64,000 nt of DNA from Pseudomonas pseudonitroreducens (GTDB lineage: Bacteria; Pseudomonadota; Gammaproteobacteria; Pseudomonadales; Pseudomonadaceae). The stretch is taken from contig NZ_BQHJ01000008.1 in NCBI RefSeq assembly GCF_021603645.1, positions 124,001-188,000 of the forward strand, in the 5' to 3' direction. The stretch's first letter is position 1. Every line of letters begins with the position of its first letter. Of the stretch, positions 45,031 to 52,465 are shown one piece after another. Under the pieces are notes generated by a model, which was not told the origin of the DNA, did not search any database, and saw only the letters and a program-made list of their open reading frames with translations. The position numbers were made by a program, and so were the translations under genes.

Positions 45031-45047
45031 GTTACTTTTAAAGTAAC
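45031..45047. promoter_or_regulatory. Palindromic operator between the Rrf2 and DUF1360 genes
   Basis: GTTACTTT-T-AAAGTAAC, a perfect 8-1-8 dyad 32 bp before the DUF1360 start and 57 bp past the Rrf2 stop. AT-rich and unlike the surrounding sequence; the adjacent Rrf2 protein is the natural candidate to bind it. Confidence 0.65.
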
Positions 45048-45103
45048 TTGATTATCCACACAGGGTCAACGCCGATCAGCGGACGGTGCTCATCGACCCG
45101 GGG

Positions 45104-45535
45104 TCAGCGGTCTGTGGGGTACAGCGCGGTGAAGCGCTCGGCGAGATCGGCCAGGGAAACCGCGCCCAGGCGTTCCAGAAGGATCGTGGTGGCCTGCTGC
45201 ATGGCGTCCTGCAGCGCAGCGTTGACCACCTTTTCCACCAGGCAATCGGGGTGCACATTGTCGAAGCCCATGGCGAACAACCGCTCGCTGCCCACCGCGC
45301 GGTAGACATCCAGCAGCGTGACCTGGGCGAGGTCGCAGTCTAGCGTCCAGCCGCCGCCATGGCCCTTCTCCGAGCGCACGTAGCCCGCTTCGCGCAGGCC
45401 GCCCATGGTCCGCCGCACCACGGCCGGGTTGGTGCCGAGCATCTGGGCGATGCGCTCGGAGGTCACGGGCTGGTCGTCGCGGGCCATGTGCAGCAGCACG
45501 TGGAGCATGCGCGAGAGGCGGCTGTCGGTTCGCAC
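45104..45535 (-). CDS. Rrf2-family transcriptional regulator
   Basis: A 143-residue Rrf2 regulator. The winged helix reads DSRLSRMLHVLLHMARDDQPVTSERIAQMLGTNPAVVRRTMGGLREAGYVRSEKGHGGGWTL, close to Bacillus YwnA. The C-terminal part has a single Cys (PDCLVEK) and not the three-cysteine cluster of IscR/NsrR, so it probably does not carry Fe-S; thiol sensing is possible. A GTG start is used. It lies upstream of the DUF1360 and methyltransferase genes and of the palindrome that is its likely target. Confidence 0.88.
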   Translation of the reverse strand: MRTDSRLSRMLHVLLHMARDDQPVTSERIAQMLGTNPAVVRRTMGGLREAGYVRSEKGHGGGWTLDCDLAQVTLLDVYRAVGSERLFAMGFDNVHPDCLVEKVVNAALQDAMQQATTILLERLGAVSLADLAERFTALYPTDR

Positions 45536-45678
45536 GGCGGGGTCTCGAAGGGAAATGCGCCTGCATCATCGCACCCTGCCACCGCGCGGTTCAAACCCGC
45601 CTGCCACTGGAATTGCCACGGGAATGGGCGACAATGGCGGTCACCCACCCTCTCCGCCGCGCCGCGAGCCTCCCGACC

Positions 45679-46182
45679 ATGAATGATCTTTCCATCCAGC
45701 TGGTGCAGACCGGTCCTGAACACCAGGACCTGATCCGCAACCTCTACCAGTACTACGCCTACGAGTCGTCGGACTGGGAAGACGAGGACGTGGAGGTCGA
45801 TGGCCGTTTCTACGTGCACGAGGAGCATCTCGCGCGCTACTGGAGCGAACCGGAGTGGAGCGCCAACCTGATCCTCGCCGACGGCTTCATTGCCGGCTTC
45901 CTGCTGGTGGAAGGCAGTGAGCTGCCGGGCATCGACGCGCTGGAGCTGTCGGACCTGTTCGTGCTGAAGAAGTATCGCCGCCTGGGTATCGGCCGCGCCC
46001 TGGCCAACCAGGTACTGCTGGGCAATCCCGGCCCCTGGCTGGTGCGTTTCTACGCCCAGGACGAGGTGGCGGCGGCCTTCTGGAAAGCCGTGTTCGCCGA
46101 CCTGCCGCGCCCGGTACAGAGCATAGAGCCGGGGGACGACCCACAATTGGTGAGCTACCTGATCAGCCCGGTCGCCCACTGA
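45679..46182 (+). CDS. GNAT-family N-acetyltransferase
   Basis: A 167-residue acetyltransferase. The acetyl-CoA-binding motif A is LFVLKKYRRLGIGRALANQVL (R-R-x-G-I-G), preceded by DALELSDLF. It lacks a recognisable acceptor-specific domain. The substrate could be a small metabolite or an antibiotic; not readable. The opening IQLVQTGPEHQDLIRNLYQYYAYESSD is typical of small GNAT proteins in Pseudomonas. It is divergent from the Rrf2 gene with 143 bp between. Confidence 0.85.
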   Translation: MNDLSIQLVQTGPEHQDLIRNLYQYYAYESSDWEDEDVEVDGRFYVHEEHLARYWSEPEWSANLILADGFIAGFLLVEGSELPGIDALELSDLFVLKKYRRLGIGRALANQVLLGNPGPWLVRFYAQDEVAAAFWKAVFADLPRPVQSIEPGDDPQLVSYLISPVAH

Positions 46183-46289
46183 AGGCCTGTTCTTCAGGAT
46201 CAGTCTTCTGTCATTTCCGATCATTGAGCGACCCGCCGGCCCGGCCGTATCGTCCTGAGCGAACAACAAGAAGCTCAGGAGCTACTCCC

Positions 46290-46733
46290 GTGACCGCACT
46301 GAACCTGCACCCCAAGGCCGCCGCTTCGCTGGCCAGCTGGCACCAGATGGTGGCTGCCAAGAACCTCTCCAACCTGCCGCAACTGCTGGCGCCCAACGCG
46401 CTGTTCCGCTCGCCCATGGCGCACACGCCCTACCCCGGCGCACCCGTGGTCTCGACCATCCTCAACACCGTGCTGCAGGTGTTCGAGAACTTCACCTACC
46501 ACCGCGAACTGGCCACCGGTGACGGCCTGAACGTCGTGCTGGAGTTCAGCGCCACGGTCAGCGGCAAGGAACTCAAGGGCATCGACATGATCCGCTTCGA
46601 CGAAGACGGCAAGATCATCGAGTTCGAGGTGATGGTCCGCCCACTCAGCGGCCTGCAGGCACTGGGCGAGGAAATGGGTCGCCGCCTGGCGCCCTACCTG
46701 GCGGCAGCCAAGGCGCAGGCCGCCAAGAGCTGA
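46290..46733 (+). CDS. NTF2-like/SnoaL-type protein of unknown function
   Basis: A 147-residue alpha/beta cone-fold protein. The segments ASLASWHQMVAAKNLSNLPQLLAPNALFRSP, NVVLEFSATVSGKELKGIDMIRFDEDGKIIEFEVMVRPLSGL match the NTF2-like domain found in many small isomerases and unknown proteins. No catalytic residues can be picked out with confidence. The start is GTG 46290 with AGGAG eight bases upstream. It is followed 59 bp later by a thioredoxin-like gene. Confidence 0.75.
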   Translation: MTALNLHPKAAASLASWHQMVAAKNLSNLPQLLAPNALFRSPMAHTPYPGAPVVSTILNTVLQVFENFTYHRELATGDGLNVVLEFSATVSGKELKGIDMIRFDEDGKIIEFEVMVRPLSGLQALGEEMGRRLAPYLAAAKAQAAKS

Positions 46734-46792
46734 TTGCCCGACCGGGGGATTTCTGCTGGGATGAGCCATCACCCGCATCAAGGAAATCCCCC

Positions 46793-47305
46793 ATGGCCTC
46801 CTATGAGGAACTGTTCTCCATCGGCGAAAGCTTCGATGCCTTCGTCGCCCACGGCCTGCCCGACGAGATCGCCGGCGTGCGCAAGGTCCGCCAGCAACTG
46901 GCCGAGCCCGGCACGATCGGTGCCGATACCCTGCGCCGCATCCAGGCCATCCAGGGTCGCTACCGCCTGCTGATCGCCGGCGAGATGTGGTGCCCGGATT
47001 GCCAGATCAACGTCACCGTGATGGACCACCTGCAGCGCCTGCAGCCACGCGTGGAACTGGCCGTGATCAGCAAGGGCCGCGCCGAGGATGACCTGCGCGA
47101 GCGCATGGCGCTGGAGCGTATCCTGATTCCCGTCGTCCTGGTGCTGGATAGCGATTTCCAGCCGGTGGGACAATTCATCGAACGGCCGCAGGAGGTGGTG
47201 GCCGGCGGTGATGCGCTGAAGCCGGCCTACCGCGCGGGTGAATATCTGGAGAGCACGCTGACGGACCTGCTGGAGCTGTTCGAAAAAGCCGAAGGCCGCG
47301 CCTGA
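46793..47305 (+). CDS. Thioredoxin-like protein with a WCPDC motif
   Basis: A 170-residue cytoplasmic protein. The C-terminal half is a thioredoxin fold with EMWCPDCQINV at about residues 63-73 (CPDC instead of CGPC), followed by ILIPVVLVLDSDFQPVG, where the cis-Pro lies. An N-terminal helical part of about 55 residues precedes it. No signal peptide is seen. The function is likely thiol-disulfide exchange, with unknown partner. ATG 46793 follows AAGGAAATCCCCC. Confidence 0.8.
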   Translation: MASYEELFSIGESFDAFVAHGLPDEIAGVRKVRQQLAEPGTIGADTLRRIQAIQGRYRLLIAGEMWCPDCQINVTVMDHLQRLQPRVELAVISKGRAEDDLRERMALERILIPVVLVLDSDFQPVGQFIERPQEVVAGGDALKPAYRAGEYLESTLTDLLELFEKAEGRA

Positions 47306-47322
47306 GCGAGCCTTGGGCATAC

Positions 47323-47397
47323 GTAGGGCGCATAACCTGGGACAGGTTATCCGTCGGCACTTCGCGGCGGATAACGCTGGCGCGTTATGCGCCCTAC
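47323..47397. repeat. Palindromic repeat, GTAGGGCGCATAAC family
   Basis: Left arm GTAGGGCGCATAACC and right arm GCGTTATGCGCCCTAC with inner GGTTATCCG/CGGATAAC pairs. Second full copy of the element at 6980-7050. It is the first of two repeats between the thioredoxin-like gene and the terminator. Confidence 0.8.
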
Positions 47398-47445
47398 AAC
47401 CCTGAAGCCGCCAGCCCGCCTTGAAATAAACATGGAAATGCCATT

Positions 47446-47527
47446 GTAGGATGGGTGGAGCGAAGCGATACCCATCAACGGAGTTGCCGGTAAATCGATG
47501 GGTATCGCTTCGCTCCACCCATCCTAC
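47446..47527. repeat. 82-bp inverted repeat of the GTAGGATGGGTGGAGCG family, AAGCG variant
   Basis: Same arms as at 8464 and 40150, but the left arm reads GGAGCGAAGCG and the right arm CGCTTCGCTCC: the change is compensated on the other side, so the stem stays perfect. This points to selection on base pairing. Confidence 0.85.
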
Positions 47528-47572
47528 GAAAACAGTGAAGACCTGTGACCTCGCTGTGAAATCGAAGGCAAG

Positions 47573-47600
47573 AAAAAGCCCCGCGATGCGGGGCTTTTTC
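47573..47600. terminator. Rho-independent terminator for the TonB receptor gene
   Basis: AAAAAGCCCCGC-gat-GCGGGGCTTTTTC with A/T tails on both sides; it lies 17 bp past the receptor stop and also faces the repeats on the left. Confidence 0.9.
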
Positions 47601-47616
47601 GTTCAGGCCAGGCGGC

Positions 47617-50022
47617 TCACATCGAGTACTTCACCGTGAACATCAGGTTGCGTGGCTCACCGTAGTTCAGGTTGCCGAAGCTGATGCCGCTGTAATAGTA
47701 CTTGTCGAAGATGTTGTTGAAGTTCACCCGGGTGTCGATGTTCTCGTTGACCTTGTAGCCGAGCATGGCGTTGGTCACCGTGTAGCCGCCCTGCTGGAAG
47801 CCGGTGGTGGTGTCCTCGGTCTGGCTCTGGGTCACCAGGTTGCCGCCGACGCGCCATTGGTGCAGCTCGCCCGGCAGGGTGTAGCTGGTGGCGAGCTTGA
47901 ACAGGTGGCGTGGCTTGCTCGGGTCGAATTGCTTGCCGACGTTATCCTCGTTGCTGTCGTGCTTGTACTTGGCGTCGACGTAGGTGTAGCCGGCCATGGC
48001 CTGCCAGTTCTCGGTGATCGCGCCGCTGACTTCCATGTCCACGCCCTGGCTGCGCACCTTGCCCGAGGCGCGCGAGCAGTAGATCGAGGTTGGCGAGCTG
48101 GGGCACGGCGAGGGGCCGCTGGTGTCGTCGGTGGCGCGGTTTTCCTGGTCGATCTGGAAGATCGCCAGCTGGGTGTTCAGCGCACCGCCGAAGTGCTCAC
48201 CCTTGAGGCCGATCTCGTAGTTCTTGCCGGTGATCGGGTCAAGCAGGCTGCCACTGGAATCGAAGCTGCTCTGCGGCTTGAAGATGTCGGTGTAGCTGGC
48301 ATAGACCGAGTACACATCGTTCAGGTCGTAGACCACACCGGCATAGCGGGTGACGTTGCGGGTGACCTTCTGGGTGCCGGTATCGTTGTGCGGGTCGGCC
48401 TCGTACCAGTCCAGGCGCCCGCCGAGAATGACCTTGAGCGGGTCGGCGAGGTTCAGGCGGGTGGTGACATAGGCGCCCTTCTGCTCCTGGTCGAGCTTCA
48501 TGTTCCAGAGATTCATGTCGATGGTCGGCTTCTGCACCGAACCCGGGTCCCACTTCGTCGGGTCGAACGGGGTCACCGGCGAGCCATCGTTGTAGCTCAG
48601 GTCGCCCCAGCCGCCGTGGCCGTCGAAGCGTTCTTCGCGGTAGCTGCCGCCGAACACCAGTTCGTGCTCGCGGCCGAAGGCCTGGAACGGGCCGTTGGCG
48701 AAGGCGTCGTAGCTCTGGTGGTCGTCGGTGTAGGCGTACTTGCCCGGCCCCATGGTCATGCTCGGGCAGCCTTCGGTGTAGTAGCAGCTGTTGTACAGGC
48801 CGAGCATGTCGATGCGCGCCCACAGCTTGTCGGCGGCCACCTTCATCTGCCAGCCGTTGTCGAAGCGGTGCACCACGTCACCGAACAGGTGGGTGGTGGT
48901 GGTATCCCAGTAGGACCAGTCGGCGCCGTAATAATCGGAGCGCTTGAGGTCCAGGTGGCGACCGCCCAGCGGTGCCGGCAGGCCCACCCAGTTGTCGTTC
49001 TTGTTGTCGTTCTGGTAGGACGCACCCAGGGTCAGGGTGGTGTCCGGGTTCAGGTCGGCTTCGGTGATGCCATAGAGCACGCCGCGTTCACCGCTGACCA
49101 CGTCCTGGAAGCTGTCGCGGGTCTCGTAGGCGGCCACCGCGCGGCCGCGCAGGGTGCCTTCGCTGTTCAGCGGGCCGGAGACGTCGACCTGGCTGCGGTA
49201 GCGGTCCCAGGTGCCGGCGCTGCCTTCCAGGCTCATGTGGAAGTCCTGGGTCGGGCGCTTGCGCACCATGTTCACCGCGGCGGCCGGGTTGCCGGCGCCC
49301 TGCATCAGGCCGGTGGCGCCGCGCACCACTTCGACGCGGTCGAACATCGCCAGGTCCGCCGCTGAAATCACGTCCTGGGTGTAGGTGGAAATGCTGGTGG
49401 CGAGGCCGTCGTACATGATGTTGTCGACGTCGAATCCGCGCGCGGCGTAGCTCACCCGCGCCGGCCCGTACTGCTGCACGGTCATGCCGGTGACGCCGCG
49501 GATCGCGTCGTCGAGGTCCTGCATGTTCTGGTCTTCCATCTGCTGGCGGGTGACCACGCTGACCGACTGCGGCGTCTCGCGGACGGTCATGTTCAGCTTG
49601 GTGGAAGTCTGCATCACACCGGTGGTGTAGGAACCGGTGCCTTCGGTGGTACCCGGCGCCACGCTGGCGGCGCCGACGATTTCGGTGGCGCCCAGATCGA
49701 CGCTGTCATTGCCTGCTACACCGCTGCGCACGGTACCGCCAACCTGCGCGCTGTTGCCGTCGACCGTGCCCTGCAGGCCGCTGTCCGCCAGCAGACGGTC
49801 GAGTGCCTGGCTCGGCTCCATGTTGCCCTTGAGTGCCGGCGCGCCAACCTTGGCGATCTGGGCACGATCATAGGAAATCCGCATTCCACTTGCGGACTGC
49901 AATTGCTCCAGGGAAGCGGCCAGGGGCTGCTTGGGCAGGTCGATGGCCACGGGGGCGGCGACCGCGGAGAGAGCAAAGCTGGAGAGACCGAGCAGGAGCG
50001 CTCCCGACGCTACGTCTTTCAT
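47617..50022 (-). CDS. TonB-dependent ferric-siderophore receptor with N-terminal STN domain
   Basis: An 801-residue outer-membrane receptor. After a signal peptide (LLLGLSSFALSAVAAP) residues about 25-95 are an STN signalling domain (IDLPKQPLAASLEQLQSASGMRISYD, LDRLLADSGLQGTVDG). Then comes the plug (VRETPQSVSVVTRQQMEDQNMQDLDDAIRGVTGM, RGFDVDNIMYDGLA, DRVEVVRGATGLMQGAGNPAAAVNMVRKRPT) and a 22-strand barrel ending in FTVKYSM with a C-terminal residue as needed for BAM. Features match FpvA/FoxA/FiuA-type receptors. No FecI/FecR-type sigma/anti-sigma pair is next to it, so its signalling partner is elsewhere or lost. A Fur-box-like site lies upstream. Ligand unknown. Confidence 0.92.
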   Translation of the reverse strand: MKDVASGALLLGLSSFALSAVAAPVAIDLPKQPLAASLEQLQSASGMRISYDRAQIAKVGAPALKGNMEPSQALDRLLADSGLQGTVDGNSAQVGGTVRSGVAGNDSVDLGATEIVGAASVAPGTTEGTGSYTTGVMQTSTKLNMTVRETPQSVSVVTRQQMEDQNMQDLDDAIRGVTGMTVQQYGPARVSYAARGFDVDNIMYDGLATSISTYTQDVISAADLAMFDRVEVVRGATGLMQGAGNPAAAVNMVRKRPTQDFHMSLEGSAGTWDRYRSQVDVSGPLNSEGTLRGRAVAAYETRDSFQDVVSGERGVLYGITEADLNPDTTLTLGASYQNDNKNDNWVGLPAPLGGRHLDLKRSDYYGADWSYWDTTTTHLFGDVVHRFDNGWQMKVAADKLWARIDMLGLYNSCYYTEGCPSMTMGPGKYAYTDDHQSYDAFANGPFQAFGREHELVFGGSYREERFDGHGGWGDLSYNDGSPVTPFDPTKWDPGSVQKPTIDMNLWNMKLDQEQKGAYVTTRLNLADPLKVILGGRLDWYEADPHNDTGTQKVTRNVTRYAGVVYDLNDVYSVYASYTDIFKPQSSFDSSGSLLDPITGKNYEIGLKGEHFGGALNTQLAIFQIDQENRATDDTSGPSPCPSSPTSIYCSRASGKVRSQGVDMEVSGAITENWQAMAGYTYVDAKYKHDSNEDNVGKQFDPSKPRHLFKLATSYTLPGELHQWRVGGNLVTQSQTEDTTTGFQQGGYTVTNAMLGYKVNENIDTRVNFNNIFDKYYYSGISFGNLNYGEPRNLMFTVKYSM

Positions 50023-50333
50023 CTGCTGAAGGATCCTTGGTGCGAGGTTTTGCGCTCTGGCGGCGCAATGACTCGGGTTGGCGAATGCCAGCGTGGTGGT
50101 ACGCCGGCGAGGGAGCCAAAGTGTATGCAGATGTAAATTCTTTGTAAATGCGAATTGTTTGTATCTTAAATCGTATCGATAGCCCCTGATCTTCGCCTTG
50201 TCCGACGCTGCACCATCATGCAAAAACGCTGCGGCTGGGCACGGTGTGGGAGCGGACTCTTTCCGCGATGAGTTTGCCCAGCTCCACGCGATATCGGAGG
50301 ATGTGATGAATCGATCGCGGACAAAGTCCGCTC
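50023..50333. other. Receptor promoter region and flanking repeats
   Basis: This 311-bp gap holds the AT-rich receptor promoter with the Fur-like box, and next to the LysR gene an inverted pair of palindromic repeats. I find no gene in it; an open frame extending the receptor upstream to 50223 crosses the promoter and is not used. Confidence 0.6.
50147..50165 (-). promoter_or_regulatory. Fur-box-like site of the TonB receptor gene
   Basis: On the plus strand AATGCGAATTGTTTGTATC, a 19-bp match in form to pseudomonad Fur boxes (AATGATAATNATTNTCATT type), 125 bp upstream of the receptor start in the AT-rich promoter region. Iron-controlled expression is expected. Confidence 0.65.
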
Positions 50334-50336
50334 CTA
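50246..50336. repeat. Inverted pair of GTAGGAGCGGAC-family repeats
   Basis: GTGGGAGCGGACTCTTTCCG-CGAT (50246-50269) and the complement of GTAGGAGCGGACTTTGTCCG-CGAT (50314-50336), 44 bp apart. The right copy overlaps the end of the LysR gene and supplies its TAG stop codon. Confidence 0.75.
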
Positions 50337-51242
50337 CGCGCGGGCCTGAAGCATGAACTCGATGAACGCCCGCACCCGCGACGGCACATGGCGCGCGTGG
50401 GGGTAGATCAGCAGGAATGGCCGTGTCGTCTGGCCGTAGTCCTTCAGCACTTCCACCAGCTCGCCGCGCTCAAGCTCCTCCTGCACAGTGAAGCGATAGG
50501 CCTGCATCAACCCTCCCCCGCACTTGGCCAGGGTGGCGGTGGCCAGGTAATCCTCCAGCACCGTGAGGCTGCCGGATGTCTCGATCTCGACAGGCTTGCC
50601 GTCGACCCGGAATGACCAGGGCACGCGCCGCCCGGTACTGGGCAACTCGAACTGGATGCACTCGTGATGAACCAGGTCCGCCGGCGTCTGCGGCGTACCG
50701 GCGCGTGCTAGGTACCCGGGCGTGGCGACAATCACGTTCTCCGCGTCTTCCAGACGCCGCGCCACCAGGCTGGAGTCCGCCGGGTCGCGGCCACGGATGG
50801 CCAGGTCATAGCCCTCGTTGGCAAAGTCGATGTTGCGGTTGCTGACCTGCACATCCACCAGCACCTGCGGGAAGCGCCGGCGGAACTCGGGCAGCAACGG
50901 AAACAACCGATAGTGCGCATAGGGCGTGGGCACGCTGATGCGCAAGCGCCCGGAAACGATGCTCTGACCGCCGCTGACAGCGCGCTCGGCATCCACCAGC
51001 TGAGTCAGCGCCTGGCGGCATTGCTCGAAGTAGTTGCGGCCGTCATCGGTCAGGCGCATCTGCCGCGTGGTGCGCACGAACAGCCGAACGCCCAGGCGTT
51101 GCTCCAGCCGCGCCACCGAGCGGCTGACCGCCGCCGGGGTGATGCCGGCCTGGTTGGCAGCGGCGGTGAAGCTGCCGGTTTCCGCGGCGAGGCAGAACAG
51201 TTCGATGCTGCCCAGTTGCAGGTCGTCGAAGTGGCGAGTCAT
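50334..51242 (-). CDS. LysR-type regulator of the SDR/tautomerase unit
   Basis: A 302-residue LysR protein. The DNA-binding domain reads LGSIELFCLAAETGSFTAAANQAGITPAAVSRSVARLEQRLGVRLFVRTTRQMRLTDDG, typical. Its last residues ARA and the stop TAG come from or abut a palindromic repeat (50314-50336). It is divergent from the SDR gene at 51375 with 132 bp between, including a dyad, so it probably controls that operon. The inducer is unknown. Prime candidates are aldehydes or quinones because the divergent genes are a short-chain reductase and a tautomerase. Confidence 0.88.
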   Translation of the reverse strand: MTRHFDDLQLGSIELFCLAAETGSFTAAANQAGITPAAVSRSVARLEQRLGVRLFVRTTRQMRLTDDGRNYFEQCRQALTQLVDAERAVSGGQSIVSGRLRISVPTPYAHYRLFPLLPEFRRRFPQVLVDVQVSNRNIDFANEGYDLAIRGRDPADSSLVARRLEDAENVIVATPGYLARAGTPQTPADLVHHECIQFELPSTGRRVPWSFRVDGKPVEIETSGSLTVLEDYLATATLAKCGGGLMQAYRFTVQEELERGELVEVLKDYGQTTRPFLLIYPHARHVPSRVRAFIEFMLQARA

Positions 51243-51253
51243 GGCTCCGCTCG

Positions 51254-51275
51254 ATTGATTACATGGCGTATCAAT
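51254..51275. promoter_or_regulatory. LysR-type dyad between LysR and SDR genes
   Basis: ATTGAT-N10-ATCAAT, perfect arms starting 12 bp upstream of the LysR start and 100 bp upstream of the SDR start. Weak evidence by itself. Confidence 0.4.
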
Positions 51276-51374
51276 TCAAATGCCATGGGCCTCATTTTTC
51301 AAGCAGCGAATGCCGCCTAGATTGGCCTCCAAGACGCGGGCACACCGCCCCGCTCCTCTCTCGGAGAATCCACC

Positions 51375-52109
51375 ATGAGCAAGACCGTCATCGTCACCGG
51401 CGCTTCCAGCGGCCTAGGCTTCGCCATCGCCAGCGCCTACCTGGAACGCGGCTACAACGTGGTCGGTAACGCCCGTACCCAGGCGCGCCTGGAGGAAGCC
51501 GCAGCCAAGCTGGGCAACCCGCACAACTTCCTCGCCGTGGCCGGCGACATCGCCCAGGCGGATACCGCCAGCCGCCTGTTTGCCCAGGCCATCGAGGCCT
51601 TCGGCCAGGTGGATATCCTGATCAACAATGCCGGCATCTTCACTCCCAAGCCGGTCATCGATTACACCGAGGAAGAGGTCAACGCCATCGTCGGCACCAA
51701 CCTGCTGGGCTTCTTCTACCCGTCCCAGGCGGCCGCACGGCATATGTCAGCCAAGGGTTCCGGGCACATCGTCACCATCACCGCGTCCATCGCGATGCAG
51801 CCCAATGTGAAAGTCCCGGCCTTGCTGCCGGTATTGATCAAGGGCGGCCTGAACAGCGCGGTGCGCGGGCTGGCCCTGGAGCTGGCGGCTTCCCACGTGC
51901 AGGTCAATGCCGTGGCGCCGGGGATCATCGAAACCCCGCTGCACGCCGATGACGAAGGCGTGCGTGCCTTCCTCCGTGGTCTGTCGCCCAGTGGCAAGAT
52001 CGGCAGTCCGCAGGATATCGTCGACGCCGTGCTCTACCTGACCGACTCGACCTTCGTCAGCGGAACCATCCTCAACGTCGACGGTGGCGCCACCACCGGC
52101 GTCTGGTAA
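51375..52109 (+). CDS. Short-chain dehydrogenase/reductase (SDR)
   Basis: A 244-residue classical SDR. Cofactor motif TGASSGLGFAIA near the N-terminus (TGxxxGxG), NNAGIF, and SITASIAMQ preceding the catalytic site: the Ser is in VTITASIAM, but the usual YxxxK is replaced here by a region PALLPVLIKGGLNSAVRGLALEL, in which the Lys is kept (IKGGL) and the Tyr position is Pro/Leu. So the catalytic Tyr seems absent or displaced. This makes it an atypical SDR. It is the first gene of a unit with a tautomerase and is divergent from a LysR gene. A ribosome site GGAGAATCCACC precedes the ATG. Confidence 0.82.
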   Translation: MSKTVIVTGASSGLGFAIASAYLERGYNVVGNARTQARLEEAAAKLGNPHNFLAVAGDIAQADTASRLFAQAIEAFGQVDILINNAGIFTPKPVIDYTEEEVNAIVGTNLLGFFYPSQAAARHMSAKGSGHIVTITASIAMQPNVKVPALLPVLIKGGLNSAVRGLALELAASHVQVNAVAPGIIETPLHADDEGVRAFLRGLSPSGKIGSPQDIVDAVLYLTDSTFVSGTILNVDGGATTGVW

Positions 52110-52139
52110 GGCCCCATCGCACAACAACGGAGAAGCGAA

Positions 52140-52355
52140 ATGCCCTATGTGAACATCCAGGTCACCGATGAAGGCGTCACCGCCGACGAGCGCCGCCAGC
52201 TCATCGAAGGCGTTACCGAACTGCTCGAGCGCGTACTGCGCAAGCCGCCGTCCACCACCTACGTGGTGATCCAGGAAATCGCCACCGACAGCTGGGGCGT
52301 GGGCGGCAAGACCGTCGCCGAGCTGAAGGCACAAGGCAAGCACGGCAGCAGCTGA
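52140..52355 (+). CDS. 4-oxalocrotonate tautomerase-family protein
   Basis: A 71-residue tautomerase. Pro is residue 2 after the initiator Met (MPYVNIQVT), so processing gives the catalytic N-terminal Pro of the family. LIEGVTELLERVLRKPPSTTYVVIQEI and the WGVGG segment fit. Its substrate is unknown; the neighbour is an SDR. It begins 30 bp after the SDR stop and has a GGAG ribosome site. Confidence 0.88.
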   Translation: MPYVNIQVTDEGVTADERRQLIEGVTELLERVLRKPPSTTYVVIQEIATDSWGVGGKTVAELKAQGKHGSS

Positions 52356-52465
52356 CCCGGCGGGCACGCCGGGGGCCCGCCAGGGCTTCCGGCGCTTGCC
52401 ATGCACCAAGCTGGTGCTGCTAGGATCGGGAGCCCACCCGCTCCCTCCGACAGCCGAGGCATGGA

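Noticed and set aside
50023-50223. Upstream extension of the TonB receptor to 868 residues
   Set aside because: It would cross the AT-rich promoter and the Fur-like box, and the signal peptide would end up internal; the start at 50022 places the signal peptide at the N-terminus.
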